A DNA stretch of 64,000 bases from Streptomyces marincola (GTDB lineage Bacteria > Actinomycetota > Actinomycetes > Streptomycetales > Streptomycetaceae). Below the pieces are notes generated by a model. It ran no database searches. It worked only from the letters and a program-made list of their open reading frames with translations, and was not told the origin of the DNA. The stretch covers positions 6,254,001 through 6,318,000 of the forward strand of contig NZ_CP084541.1 of NCBI RefSeq assembly GCF_020410765.1. Direction: 5' to 3'. The translations under genes were made by a program, and so were the position numbers. Below, piece by piece: positions 15,971 to 26,058 of this stretch; positions within the stretch are counted from its first letter, which is position 1; each line of letters begins with the position of its first letter.

Positions 15971-17008
15971 TCAGAACGCGAGGACCGCGACGGTGCCGGC
16001 GTAGACGGTGATGAGCAGCACGCCGTCGAATCCGAGCCGCCACCAGCCGCGCTCCTGCCGCACGAGGAGGCCGCCCAGCAGGACGCCCGTCATGACCAGG
16101 GCGGCCGAGGTCAGGAACAGCTCGTCCCGGCCCGCGGCGTGGAACAGGGAGCCGCCCCCGTAGACCAGGTCGCCGATCACCAGGTTGAGCACGTCGAGGC
16201 AGTTGCCGCCGATGACCGCCGCGATGGCCAGCGTGACCGCGCCCCGGCGCACCGCGGCGATCGCGGTCACCGTCTCGGGCAGGGCGTTCACGACGCCCAT
16301 GAGCACGGCGCCGACGAACCCCGCGCTCAGCCCGGTGCTCGACACCAGGGTCTCGGCCGCGCGGGCGATGACCCAGCCGCCGATGACCACGACCAGCGCG
16401 ATGCCGAGGAACTCGGCCCACAGGGCGCCGGTGCGGCGGGTGTGCCCGTCCTCGGCCGCCTCGGGCTCGTCCGGCACGGTCTCCACGGTGCGCACGGCCA
16501 CCCACATCGGGCGCGGCCGGTCGCTGATGAGCCGGATGCCGCCCCAGTAGAAGGCGACCATGGCGAACGACGCCGGGTGCAGGCCGAGCACCGTGACGTC
16601 CGGGCTGAACGCCGCCATCAGGGCGATGCCGAGCAGGCCGATCAGCAGGCAGCCGAAGAGGAGGTTGGGCAGCGAGGCCGCGGCGTGCTCCAGGTTGACG
16701 CGGCGGTAGGCGGCGTCGGCCGCGGCGATGGCCAGGGTCTGGGCGGCGATGCCGCCGACGGCGTTGCTGTAGGCCAGGTCGGGGTGGTCGGCTGCGGCGG
16801 TGACCGCCGTCATGACGATGCCGGACAGCGAGGTCACGAGGCCGAAGAAGACGGCGCCGAACACGGCCTCGCCCTGGCCCGTGCGGTCGGCGAGCACATC
16901 GCCGAGTGCGGCCAGCCTGACGCTGCCCACCACCGTCAGGGCCCCCGCGAGTACGAAGAGGGCGATGCTCCAGCTCAGTGGCCACTGACCGGTGAGAACA
17001 TCGGGCAC
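15971..17008 (-). CDS. Sodium/calcium (cation) exchanger family protein
   Basis: A 345-residue membrane protein with about ten hydrophobic segments in two halves. The two alpha repeats of the CaCA superfamily are recognisable: FFGLVTSLSGIVMTAVTAAA in the first half and GVVNALPETVTAIAAV, then VIGGNCLDVLNL, in the second. The ALPET and GGN-x-x-D motifs form the ion site. A hydrophilic loop (PDEPEAAEDGHTRRT) separates the halves. The GTG at 17008 is chosen because AAGGAGC precedes it; a start 33 codons earlier adds a non-conserved tail. It lies next to two CorC-type proteins on the same strand, suggesting a cation-homeostasis neighbourhood. Confidence 0.85.
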   Translation of the reverse strand: MPDVLTGQWPLSWSIALFVLAGALTVVGSVRLAALGDVLADRTGQGEAVFGAVFFGLVTSLSGIVMTAVTAAADHPDLAYSNAVGGIAAQTLAIAAADAAYRRVNLEHAAASLPNLLFGCLLIGLLGIALMAAFSPDVTVLGLHPASFAMVAFYWGGIRLISDRPRPMWVAVRTVETVPDEPEAAEDGHTRRTGALWAEFLGIALVVVIGGWVIARAAETLVSSTGLSAGFVGAVLMGVVNALPETVTAIAAVRRGAVTLAIAAVIGGNCLDVLNLVIGDLVYGGGSLFHAAGRDELFLTSAALVMTGVLLGGLLVRQERGWWRLGFDGVLLITVYAGTVAVLAF

Positions 17009-17153
17009 GTTCGCGCTCCTTGGTCTCGTCCTTCCGGTGCCCGCGCCGTGCGGGACCACCGCCCCGCACGACGCGTGCGCCCCGCGCGGAACGGTGGTGA
17101 GTACCACTCCGGGCGCCGGTCAATCCTCCCGGCCGCTCCGCGCGGGGCGTCGG

Positions 17154-18176
17154 TCACGCCGCGGCCGGCGGGGGGCCGACCAGCTCGGACAATACGTCCT
17201 CCATCGTGACGAAACCGAGCAGTGTTCCCTTGTCGCTGGTCACAGCGGCCAGGTGGGTGCTGGCCGCCCGCATCGCGGTGAGCGCGTCGTCCAGCGGGGT
17301 CTCCGGCCGGATGCGCGTGACCGGGCGCAGGGCCTCCCTGGGGAAGGGCCGGTCCGCGACGTCCGCCTCCAGCGCGTCCTTGACGTGCAGGAACCCGAGC
17401 ACGGTGGTGCCTGGGCCGGTGACGGGGAACCGGGAGAAGCCCGAGGCCGCCGCCGCCCGCTCCAGGCGGCGCGGCGTGATGCGGTGGTCGACGGTCGTCA
17501 TCCGCCCGACCGGGACCGTGATCTCCGCGACCGTCTTCGTGCCCAGCGCGAGCGCGTCGCGCAGCCGCTCGCTCTCCGCGGCCTCAAGGAGACCGGCGTC
17601 GCTCGAGTCCTTCACGATCCTGGCCAGCTCGTCGTCCGTGAAGACGGACGCGACCTCGTCCTTCGGCTCCACGTTCATCAGCCGCAGCAGCACGTTGGCG
17701 AACGCGTTGATACCGAAGATCACCGGGCGCAGCGCGCGGGTGACGGTCACGAGCGCGGGACCCAGGGCCATCGCGGTGCGCTCGGGGGCGGCCAGCGCGA
17801 TGTTCTTCGGCACCATCTCGCCGAAGAGCATGTGCAGGTAGGTGGCCAGGGCCAGGGCGATCGTGAAGGCGATCGGGTGAACCAGCGCGTGCGGCACGTT
17901 GGCCGCCTCGAAGGCCGGTTCCATGAGGTGGGCGATGGCCGGCTCGGCGACCGCGCCGAGCACCAGCGAGGACACGGTGATGCCGAGCTGGGCCGTGGCC
18001 ATCATGGGGGAGAGGTGCTCAAGGGCCCACAGCACGGTCTTGGCCCGCCGCTGCCCGGCCTCCGCCCGTGGCTCGATCTGATCGCGGCGCACCGAGATCA
18101 GGGCGAACTCGGCGCCCACGAAGAACGCGTTGGTCAGCAGGGTCAGGGCGCCGATGGTGAGTTGCAGCGCGGTCAT
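17154..18176 (-). CDS. CNNM/CorC family membrane protein (DUF21 and CBS domains)
   Basis: A 340-residue protein. The N-terminal DUF21 transmembrane domain occupies residues 1-180, with FFVGAEFALISVRRDQIEPR and QLGITVSSLVLGAVAEPAIA as signatures. Two CBS domains follow, ending VTMEDVLSELVG. It lacks the C-terminal CorC_HlyC domain present in its partner. Such proteins are linked to Mg2+ or other cation transport. The start overlaps the end of the next upstream gene by four bases, so the two are co-translated and may form a heterodimer. Confidence 0.88.
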   Translation of the reverse strand: MTALQLTIGALTLLTNAFFVGAEFALISVRRDQIEPRAEAGQRRAKTVLWALEHLSPMMATAQLGITVSSLVLGAVAEPAIAHLMEPAFEAANVPHALVHPIAFTIALALATYLHMLFGEMVPKNIALAAPERTAMALGPALVTVTRALRPVIFGINAFANVLLRLMNVEPKDEVASVFTDDELARIVKDSSDAGLLEAAESERLRDALALGTKTVAEITVPVGRMTTVDHRITPRRLERAAAASGFSRFPVTGPGTTVLGFLHVKDALEADVADRPFPREALRPVTRIRPETPLDDALTAMRAASTHLAAVTSDKGTLLGFVTMEDVLSELVGPPPAAA

Positions 18177-19483
18177 CGGGGGTCCCCCGTGGTCGTGTCG
18201 GACGGGGCGGTGACGCGGACCCGGTCGGCGCGGTGGTGCGCGGTGGCGAGCACCGTCAGGCGCCAGCCCTCGACCTCGGCCGTGTCACCGGTCTCCGGGA
18301 TGCGGCCGAGCAGCGCCGCCAGCAGTCCCGCGACCGTCTCGTAGGGGCCGTCGGGCACGGACAGGCCGATGGCCGCCAGTTCGTCGACGCGCAGGCCCCC
18401 GTCCGCGTTCCAGTGGCCCGCGCCGGCCGGCGCGAGGTCGGGTGTCTCCACCGGGTCGTGCTCGTCGCGGACCTCGCCGACGACCTCCTCGATGATGTCC
18501 TCCAGGGTCGCCACACCCGCCGTTCCGCCGTACTCGTCGATGACGAGGGCCATCGACGAGGCGCCGCGCAACTGGTCGAGCAGGCGGTCGACGGGCAGCG
18601 TGTCGGGCACCGGCAGGGGCTGCTTCATCAGCCGCGTCACCGGCGTCGTGGCCCGTTCCGAGGCTTCGAGCGCGAGCACGTCCTTGATGTGGACCGTGCC
18701 GACGACCTCGTCGAGGATGTCCCGGTAGACGGGGAAGCGGGAGTGCCCCGTGCTCCGGGTGAGCGCGGCGGCCTCGGCCGCGGTCGCGGAGACCGGCAGC
18801 GCGTGCACGTCCACGCGCGGTGTCATGACGTTCTGCGCGGTGAGTTCGCTGAGGTTCAGCGTGCGCACGAACAGCTCGGCCGAGTCCGGCGGCAGCACCC
18901 CCTGCGCCGCGGAGTGCCGCGCCAGCGCGACCAGCTCCTGGGGGGTGCGGGCGGAGGCCAGTTCCTCCGCGGGTTCGAGACCGGCGCGGCGCACCAGGTG
19001 GTTCGCCATGGTGTTCAGGTGCCGGATCAGCGGCCCGAACGCGGCGGTGAAGCCGCGCTGCGGCCCGGCCACGACCTTGGCGACGGCCAGCGGGCGCGAG
19101 ATCGCCCAGTTCTTCGGGACCAGCTCGCCGATCACCATGAGCACGATCGTGGAGAGCACCACGCCGAGCACGGTGGCCACCGGCCCGGACGCGTCGCCGA
19201 GCCCCGCGGACTCCAGGGGGCCGCGCAGCAGCGTGGCGATGGACGGCTCGGCGAGCATGCCGATGACCAGCGAGGTCACCGTGATGCCGAGCTGGGCGCC
19301 GGAGAGCTGGAAGGTGAGGCGGCGCACGGCCGCGAGGGCGCCCTCCGCGCCGCGTTCACCGGCGCGCGCGGCGCGTTCCAGCTCACCGCGCTCCAGGGTG
19401 GTCAGGGAGAACTCGGCGGCGACGAACACGGCGCAGGCGAGCACGAGCGCGAGCGCCACGAGCAGCAGCAGGATTTCGGTCAC
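18173..19483 (-). CDS. CNNM/CorC family membrane protein with CorC_HlyC domain
   Basis: A 436-residue protein with the DUF21 domain first (FVAAEFSLTTLERGELERAA, QLGITVTSLVIGMLAEPSIA), then two CBS domains (HSRFPVYRDILDEVVGTVHI, GGTAGVATLEDIIEEVVGEV), and a C-terminal CorC_HlyC transporter-associated domain (WNADGGLRVDELAAIGL). It is the first gene of a two-gene unit. Family members are Mg2+/Co2+ efflux-associated or Na+-dependent Mg2+ transporters; the ion here is not determined. Confidence 0.9.
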   Translation of the reverse strand: MTEILLLLVALALVLACAVFVAAEFSLTTLERGELERAARAGERGAEGALAAVRRLTFQLSGAQLGITVTSLVIGMLAEPSIATLLRGPLESAGLGDASGPVATVLGVVLSTIVLMVIGELVPKNWAISRPLAVAKVVAGPQRGFTAAFGPLIRHLNTMANHLVRRAGLEPAEELASARTPQELVALARHSAAQGVLPPDSAELFVRTLNLSELTAQNVMTPRVDVHALPVSATAAEAAALTRSTGHSRFPVYRDILDEVVGTVHIKDVLALEASERATTPVTRLMKQPLPVPDTLPVDRLLDQLRGASSMALVIDEYGGTAGVATLEDIIEEVVGEVRDEHDPVETPDLAPAGAGHWNADGGLRVDELAAIGLSVPDGPYETVAGLLAALLGRIPETGDTAEVEGWRLTVLATAHHRADRVRVTAPSDTTTGDPR

Positions 19484-19807
19484 CGTGCCACCCCCGCCCC
19501 GATGCTCGTCGTGGCCTGGCCGGGAACGGCACGGCTGGTACTGGGTGGTTCGCCCATGAGGGCAGCTGCTCCTTCGGTCGTCGGACGGACGTTCCGCTCA
19601 TAGTAAAGGATCGGTAAAGTGCCCGCCGTGCGGCGTGCGGGGCTGCCGCGGTGGGGATCCACTGGTCGGTTTTCGGTCGTTCTTCCGCCGTGGACCTGTA
19701 GGCGCCTGTGCCCCGCCTGTGCCCGCCTATTCTTCTACATGCGTGTAGAGACTGCGAGTGATGGTCTCGCGCGCATCGTCATTGCACTGATCAGGGAGGG
19801 CTTCTCG
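19484..19807. other. Divergent intergenic region, no gene seen
   Basis: This 324-base gap separates the divergent CorC pair and the small protein at 19808. It has a relatively A/T-rich patch (CATAGTAAAGGATCGGTAAA near 19600-19620) that may hold the CorC promoter. I see no ORF with family similarity, no strong hairpin and no recognised riboswitch. Confidence 0.5.
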
Positions 19808-20026
19808 ATGGCTTCGGTCGATCTGGACAAGGTGCTGGACAAGGCGTGGGCGGACAAGCCCCTGGAAGAGGTCCTGGCCGCGCCCGTCTCGGCGCTCAAG
19901 GGGGTCTCCGACCGGGACGGCGAACTGCTCGACGAGGCGTTCGGCGTCAAGACGGTGGCCGATCTGGCCGACCTGAAGTACGTCCGCTGGGCCCAGGCCC
20001 TGGCCGCGCTGGACGCGGCGAAGTAA
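19808..20026 (+). CDS. Small conserved-looking helical protein, helix-hairpin-helix-like
   Basis: A 72-residue acidic protein, MASVDLDKVLDKAWADKPLE at the N-terminus. The middle (SALKGVSDRDGELLDEAFGV, then KTVADLADLKYVRWAQ) has the spacing of a helix-hairpin-helix pair of the kind found in non-specific DNA-binding or complex-forming proteins. The ATG at 19808 follows GGGAGGG, whereas longer in-frame starts give Cys/Arg-rich junk. I recall similar short proteins in Streptomyces without a known function. It precedes the Spo0M gene on the same strand by 87 bases. Confidence 0.65.
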   Translation: MASVDLDKVLDKAWADKPLEEVLAAPVSALKGVSDRDGELLDEAFGVKTVADLADLKYVRWAQALAALDAAK

Positions 20027-20113
20027 CCCGGACTCCCGCCGCGCGGCCGGGCGGAGTGCCCGGCCGCGCGGCGGCCAGGATCCGTACGAACGTGTAAAGG
20101 AGTGGACGCCACG

Positions 20114-21124
20114 ATGGTGTTCAAACGGCTGCTCGGCTCACTCGGGGTGGGCGGCCCCACGGTGGACACAGTGCTCGACGGCGGCCCGGTGCCGCCCGGC
20201 GGGCAGCTGAACGGGCAGGTCCACCTCGAAGGCGGGAACGCCGACGTCGACATCGAGCACATCACGCTGGAGCTGCTCGCGCACGTCGAGGCCGAGGGCC
20301 ACGACGGCGAGGAGCAGGAGGGCGGGGTGACCTTCGAGCGGTTCACGGTCGCCGGAGCCTTCCGGCTGGGCGAGGGCGAGCGGACCTCCGTTCCCTTCTC
20401 GGTCGTCCTGCCCTGGGAGACCCCGGTGACCGAGCTGTACGGCCAGCCGCTCGGCATCGTGCTCGGCGTCCGCACCGAGCTGTCCGTCGCCGGCGCGCGC
20501 GACAAGGGGGACCTCGACCCGCTGACGGTCGGGGTGCTGCCCGCGCAGGAGGCCGTCCTCGAAGCACTGGGGAACCTCGGCTTCGGCTTCGTCTCGGCCG
20601 ACCTCGAACTGGGGCAGATCCACGGCACCGGGCAGCAGCTGCCGTTCTACCAGGAGATCGAGCTGACCCCGCCGCCGCACCTGGCGCACACGGTCAACGA
20701 GATCGAGGTGACGTTCCTCGCCTCGCCAGGCGGCGTCGAGGTCGTGCTTGAGGCCGACAAGCGCGGCGGGTTGTTCACCGGCGGCCACGACGCCCTCCAG
20801 CGGCACTTCGTCGACCACGCCGCCGTCGCGCACACCGACTGGACGGCCGAGGTCGACGGCTGGATCAGGGCCCTGGTCGAGCGGCACGCCGCGTTCGCGG
20901 CGCAGCACGGCCACCAGCCGTACGACGGCGGCTACGCCCACAAGGACGACGGGGGCCACGGCGGACACGACGAGCAGGGCGGCCGGAGCGGCCCCGGCAT
21001 GGGCACCGTGATCGCCGCGGGTGCGGCGGGGCTCGCCGTGGGCGTGGTCGGCGGCATGGTGGCCGCCGAAGTCATCGACGAGGTCGGCGACTTCTTCGAG
21101 GGCGACGAGGAGGAAGAGGGCTGA
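20114..21124 (+). CDS. Spo0M-type sporulation control protein (arrestin-like fold)
   Basis: A 336-residue protein. Residues 1-240 form the Spo0M domain: MVFKRLLGSLGVGGPTVDTV, then GQLNGQVHLEGGNADVDIEH and PFSVVLPWETPVTELYGQPL. This is a double beta-sandwich of arrestin type that in Bacillus affects entry into sporulation. A His/Gly/Asp-rich linker (residues 275-300) leads to a Gly/Ala-rich hydrophobic segment, AAGAAGLAVGVVGGMVAAEV, and a very acidic C-terminus. The tail could dock in the membrane. AAAGGAG lies 11 bases before the chosen ATG. Role in Streptomyces development is plausible but not shown. Confidence 0.85.
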   Translation: MVFKRLLGSLGVGGPTVDTVLDGGPVPPGGQLNGQVHLEGGNADVDIEHITLELLAHVEAEGHDGEEQEGGVTFERFTVAGAFRLGEGERTSVPFSVVLPWETPVTELYGQPLGIVLGVRTELSVAGARDKGDLDPLTVGVLPAQEAVLEALGNLGFGFVSADLELGQIHGTGQQLPFYQEIELTPPPHLAHTVNEIEVTFLASPGGVEVVLEADKRGGLFTGGHDALQRHFVDHAAVAHTDWTAEVDGWIRALVERHAAFAAQHGHQPYDGGYAHKDDGGHGGHDEQGGRSGPGMGTVIAAGAAGLAVGVVGGMVAAEVIDEVGDFFEGDEEEEG

Positions 21125-21133
21125 CACCGGCCG

Positions 21134-21168
21134 CGCCGGGCCGCGGCAGGGGCACCCGCGGCCCGGCG
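21134..21168. terminator. Stem-loop terminator after the Spo0M gene
   Basis: CGCCGGGCCGCGG pairs perfectly with CCGCGGCCCGGCG around a 9-nt loop, between convergent genes. Confidence 0.65.
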
Positions 21169-21193
21169 CTCCGGGCCCCGCGGCCCACGGGGC

Positions 21194-21739
21194 TCAGGGT
21201 CCCGGCGCTCCCGGCCCCGGCGCGGCGGGGAGCAGCAGTTGCATCAGGGCGGTGTCGAGCAGGCGGCCGTGCTTGTACCCCACCTCCGCCAGCCGCCCGG
21301 CGGGCGTGAACCCCAGGCGGCGGTGCAGCGCCACCGAAGCGTCGCCGCCGGGCTCGGCGATCACCGCCACCAGCGAGTGCAGCCCCGCCGCCGCGCAGTC
21401 CTCGACCAGCCGCCCGAGCAGCGCGGTGCCGAGCCCCCGTCCGGTCCGCCCGGGGGCCAGGTACACGGAGACCTCGGCGGTGTGCCGGTAGGCCGGCTTC
21501 GGCCGCCACGGGCCGGCGCACGCGTACCCGGCGACGCCGCCGTCGGCGTCCGCCACGAGGAACGGCAGCCCCAGCCGGGACAGCTCGTCGTACCGCGCCC
21601 GCCACCGCGCCACGCTGTGCGGCTCCTCCTCGAAGGTGGCCACGCTGTGCAGGACGTAGTGCCGGTGGATACCGGCCACCGCCGGCAGGTCACCGGTCCT
21701 GGCGGGCCTGACGGCCGCCGCCGACGCGGTTGCGGACAT
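21194..21739 (-). CDS. GNAT acetyltransferase, phosphinothricin acetyltransferase-like
   Basis: A 181-residue enzyme. VRPARTGDLPAVAGIHRHYV at the N-terminus, TFEEEPHSVARWRARYDEL, then YLAPGRTGRGLGTALLGRLV (acetyl-CoA loop) and ALHRRLGFTPAGRLAEVGYK follow the layout of the Pat/Bar/MnaT group. Members acetylate phosphinothricin, methionine sulfoximine or methionine sulfone. Most genomic copies are general detoxifying or amino-acid acetylases, so resistance cannot be assumed. It lies 98 bases downstream of icd on the same strand but is probably separately expressed. Confidence 0.82.
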   Translation of the reverse strand: MSATASAAAVRPARTGDLPAVAGIHRHYVLHSVATFEEEPHSVARWRARYDELSRLGLPFLVADADGGVAGYACAGPWRPKPAYRHTAEVSVYLAPGRTGRGLGTALLGRLVEDCAAAGLHSLVAVIAEPGGDASVALHRRLGFTPAGRLAEVGYKHGRLLDTALMQLLLPAAPGPGAPGP

Positions 21740-21837
21740 GGTGTCTCCTTCCGGCCGGACTCCCGGCCGTGCTCCGGCCCCGTGCGGGTGGCCCGGAGCA
21801 GCGGCGCGCCCCGGCCGGGGCGCGCCGCACGCGCCGG

Positions 21838-24057
<2,220 letters not shown>

Positions 24058-24085
24058 CGGGTGCTCCGCTCCACGTATGCAACAT

Positions 24086-24103
24086 TGCTCGACATCAAGA
24101 TAT
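24086..24103 (-). promoter_or_regulatory. Palindromic operator upstream of icd (TamR/PecS-like motif)
   Basis: On the minus strand the sequence reads ATATCTTGATGTCGAGCA; the CTTGA-TG-TCGAG core is a palindrome with one mismatch. From memory, the Streptomyces MarR-family regulator TamR controls several TCA-cycle genes including isocitrate dehydrogenase through a palindrome of this type. The assignment is inference. Confidence 0.45.
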
Positions 24104-24211
24104 CCTGTGCCCGCGCGGCGTCCGACCCGGCTCCGCCTCCACCGCGCCCTCCCCGTCGTTTTCCGGTCACCGCCCCCCGGCGCCGCCGGCGCCCTGGCCC
24201 GCGGCGGAACT

Positions 24212-24227
24212 TCTGACTATGGTCAGA
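24212..24227 (+). promoter_or_regulatory. Palindrome immediately upstream of the MarR-GNAT gene
   Basis: TCTGAC-TATG-GTCAGA has perfect 6-bp arms and ends two bases before the start codon at 24230. A MarR protein bound here would cover the start site, so autorepression is likely. Confidence 0.6.
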
Positions 24228-24229
24228 GA

Positions 24230-25129
24230 ATGGATGCGGTTCAGATCGATCGGGTCCGGCGGTTCAACCGCGCCGTCACGGCACGCCTCGGCGTCCTGCA
24301 CGACCACTACCTCGGCAGGGACCGGCCCGTGGGCGAGGCCAGACTGCTGTGGGAGATCGGGGAGGACGGGCAGGACGTGCGGCGCCTGCGCGAAAGCCTC
24401 GGCCTCGACTCGGGATACCTCAGCCGGCTCCTGCGCTCCCTCCAGGCCGACGGCCTGGTGACGGTCGAGCCGCACGCGCGCGACCGCCGCGTGCGCACCG
24501 CCCGGCTCACCGCCGCGGGCCGGGCCGAGCGCCGCGTCCTCGACGACCGCAGCGACGAACTGGCCGGCGCCCTGCTCGCGCCGCTCAACCCGGCCGCGCG
24601 CGACCGGCTGGTCGCCGCCATGGCCGAGGTCGAACGGCTGCTGACCGCCGCGACCGTCCGCGTCGAGGCCGTCGACCCCGGTCACCCCGACGCCGCGCAC
24701 TGCCTGCGTTCCTATGCCGCCGAGCTGGCGGAACGCTTCGACACCGGCTTCGACCCGGCCCTGAGCCTGCTGCCCGACGCGGGAGAACTCAAGCCGCCGC
24801 GCGGCCTGTTCCTCGTCGCCAGGCTGAACGGGGAACCCGTGGGCTGCGCCGGTCTCAGGCTGCCGGCCGGGGCTCCGGCCGAGATCAAACGCATGTGGGT
24901 CGCACCGGGCAGCCGGGGCCTCGGCCTGGCGCGCCGCCTCGTCGCCGAGCTTGAGGCGGCGGCCGTCCGCCACGGTCACGACCTGCTGCGCCTCGACACG
25001 AACAGGGCCCTGGACGCGGCCGTCGCCCTCTACCGCGCCTGCGGCTTCCGCGAGGTGCCCGCGTTCAACGACGAGCGCTACGCCCACCACTGGTTCGAGA
25101 AGCGGATCGGGCCGAAGGCCGCGGAATGA
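24230..25129 (+). CDS. MarR-GNAT fusion protein (regulator plus acetyltransferase)
   Basis: A 299-residue two-domain protein. Residues 1-145 are a MarR winged helix: RLLWEIGEDGQDVRRLRESL, LDSGYLSRLLRSLQADGLVT and VEPHARDRRVRTARLTAAGR. Residues about 150-299 are a GNAT domain, with EIKRMWVAPGSRGLGLARRL as the CoA loop and ALYRACGFREVPAFNDERYA near the end. This fusion is a recognised family in actinobacteria; ligand and substrate are usually unknown. The palindrome abutting its start suggests autoregulation. Nothing resembling a Shine-Dalgarno site precedes the ATG. Confidence 0.88.
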   Translation: MDAVQIDRVRRFNRAVTARLGVLHDHYLGRDRPVGEARLLWEIGEDGQDVRRLRESLGLDSGYLSRLLRSLQADGLVTVEPHARDRRVRTARLTAAGRAERRVLDDRSDELAGALLAPLNPAARDRLVAAMAEVERLLTAATVRVEAVDPGHPDAAHCLRSYAAELAERFDTGFDPALSLLPDAGELKPPRGLFLVARLNGEPVGCAGLRLPAGAPAEIKRMWVAPGSRGLGLARRLVAELEAAAVRHGHDLLRLDTNRALDAAVALYRACGFREVPAFNDERYAHHWFEKRIGPKAAE

Positions 25130-25231
25130 CGTGCCGAAGTCGGGTCGAGGCGCGGTGGAAACGGAAAGCGGCCTGCCTCGCCGGGCGGCCCGAAAGGGAT
25201 ACTCGGGTACCGGGGAACAACGGGGAAAAGC

Positions 25232-25264
25232 AGGGAATGCGAGGGAATGCGAGGGAATGCGAGG
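25232..25264 (+). repeat. Short tandem repeat, 10-bp unit
   Basis: About three copies of GAGGGAATGC occur head to tail within a purine-rich stretch (25130-25380) that has no convincing gene. Confidence 0.6.
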
Positions 25265-25382
25265 AAGAGGGGAAAGCGATGGGAGGCGAGAGAGTGCCGA
25301 ACGCGGCGGCCGAGTCGCGTATCCGGGAAATCCTGCCGTGCCTCCCGGCGACCTCGTCGCGATAAACGCGAAAGAGCCCGGT

Positions 25383-25571
25383 TCAGTGGTCACGTCGCAT
25401 GGCGACGTACCACGCGGTGGCGCCGACCAGCGCCGCCCACCAGGCCCACAGCGCCCCCATGACCCAGGTCGGTTCTGAGGAGACCGTGTAGGCGATCATG
25501 CTCACCAGGCCGGAACCCGTGCACACGGCCACACCGATTCTCGCGCGCCGCTCCCGTATCGCTCCGGCCAT
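25383..25571 (-). CDS. Small two-helix membrane protein
   Basis: A 62-residue protein. A basic start (MAGAIRERRARIG) is followed by a hydrophobic stretch VAVCTGSGLVSMIAYTV and a second, Trp-rich one WVMGALWAWWAALVGATAWY, ending with MRRDH. Both segments are long enough to cross the membrane. The ATG at 25571 has AAAGGAG eight bases upstream, a strong reason to choose it over the longer frame. I do not recognise a family. It is divergent from the HTH gene at 25700. Confidence 0.65.
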   Translation of the reverse strand: MAGAIRERRARIGVAVCTGSGLVSMIAYTVSSEPTWVMGALWAWWAALVGATAWYVAMRRDH

Positions 25572-25699
25572 GCCCCCACTCCTTTTCTGTTGCCGGTCCC
25601 TTCGGCTCCGGAAGGGGGACGAGCTGAGACGGTAGGGAACACGAGCCGGGCGCGTCAAGCGAGTTGGACAGGCTTATGGCGCGTGGCTAGGGTGGGCCC

Positions 25700-25960
25700 A
25701 TGAGCATTGAGGAAGCGCTGTCCCGTCTGAGCGAGGTCCCGGAATCCCCCGAGCTGACCGGACAGGAGCCGCTTCCGCGAGTGCTCGCCGTCGCGAAGAT
25801 CCTCCAGGCCATGGCCGAGGTCGACGAACGCCTGCGGGACGTGCGACGCGAGGCCATCCTGGAATTGCGCCGCCAGGGCATGACGATCCGCCAGGTCGCC
25901 GAGGCGGTCGGCCTCAGCCCTGGCCGAGTCGACCAGATCTCCAGGAACTCACGCGTCTAG
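25700..25960 (+). CDS. Small HTH protein, sigma-70 region 4-like
   Basis: An 86-residue protein. The N-terminal half is a charged helix; the C-terminal half, ELRRQGMTIRQVAEAVGLSP followed by GRVDQISRN, is a helix-turn-helix of the sigma region 4 or resolvase type. It has no other sigma region, so it cannot act as a sigma factor. It may bind DNA as a small regulator or modulate RNA polymerase. It lies 98 bases upstream of the MoxR ATPase gene on the same strand and could be its first cistron. Confidence 0.7.
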   Translation: MSIEEALSRLSEVPESPELTGQEPLPRVLAVAKILQAMAEVDERLRDVRREAILELRRQGMTIRQVAEAVGLSPGRVDQISRNSRV

Positions 25961-26058
25961 GCTCTTCGTTCGGATCTTCGTGGATACGGCCGCTCCCCCA
26001 GGCCCCTGGGGGCCTGGGAGGCGTCCCAGGATGCGGTGCGTCGCGAGGCGGAGGGATC

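Noticed and set aside
16139..17209. 356-codon plus-strand frame over the cation exchanger gene
   Set aside because: It is the antisense shadow of a clear membrane-protein gene with alpha-repeat motifs; the composition is His/Gly/Arg-rich noise.
21194..21739. Self-resistance gene for phosphinothricin production
   Set aside because: The family is common in genomes with no such cluster, and no phosphonate biosynthetic gene is nearby.
25232..25264. CRISPR-like array
   Set aside because: The repeats are 10-bp head-to-tail units with no spacers; no cas gene is present in the window.
25126..25365. 79-codon frame whose ATG overlaps the MarR-GNAT stop
   Set aside because: The codon choice is unlike real genes here (few G/C third positions), it contains the 10-bp tandem repeat, and it has no family similarity.
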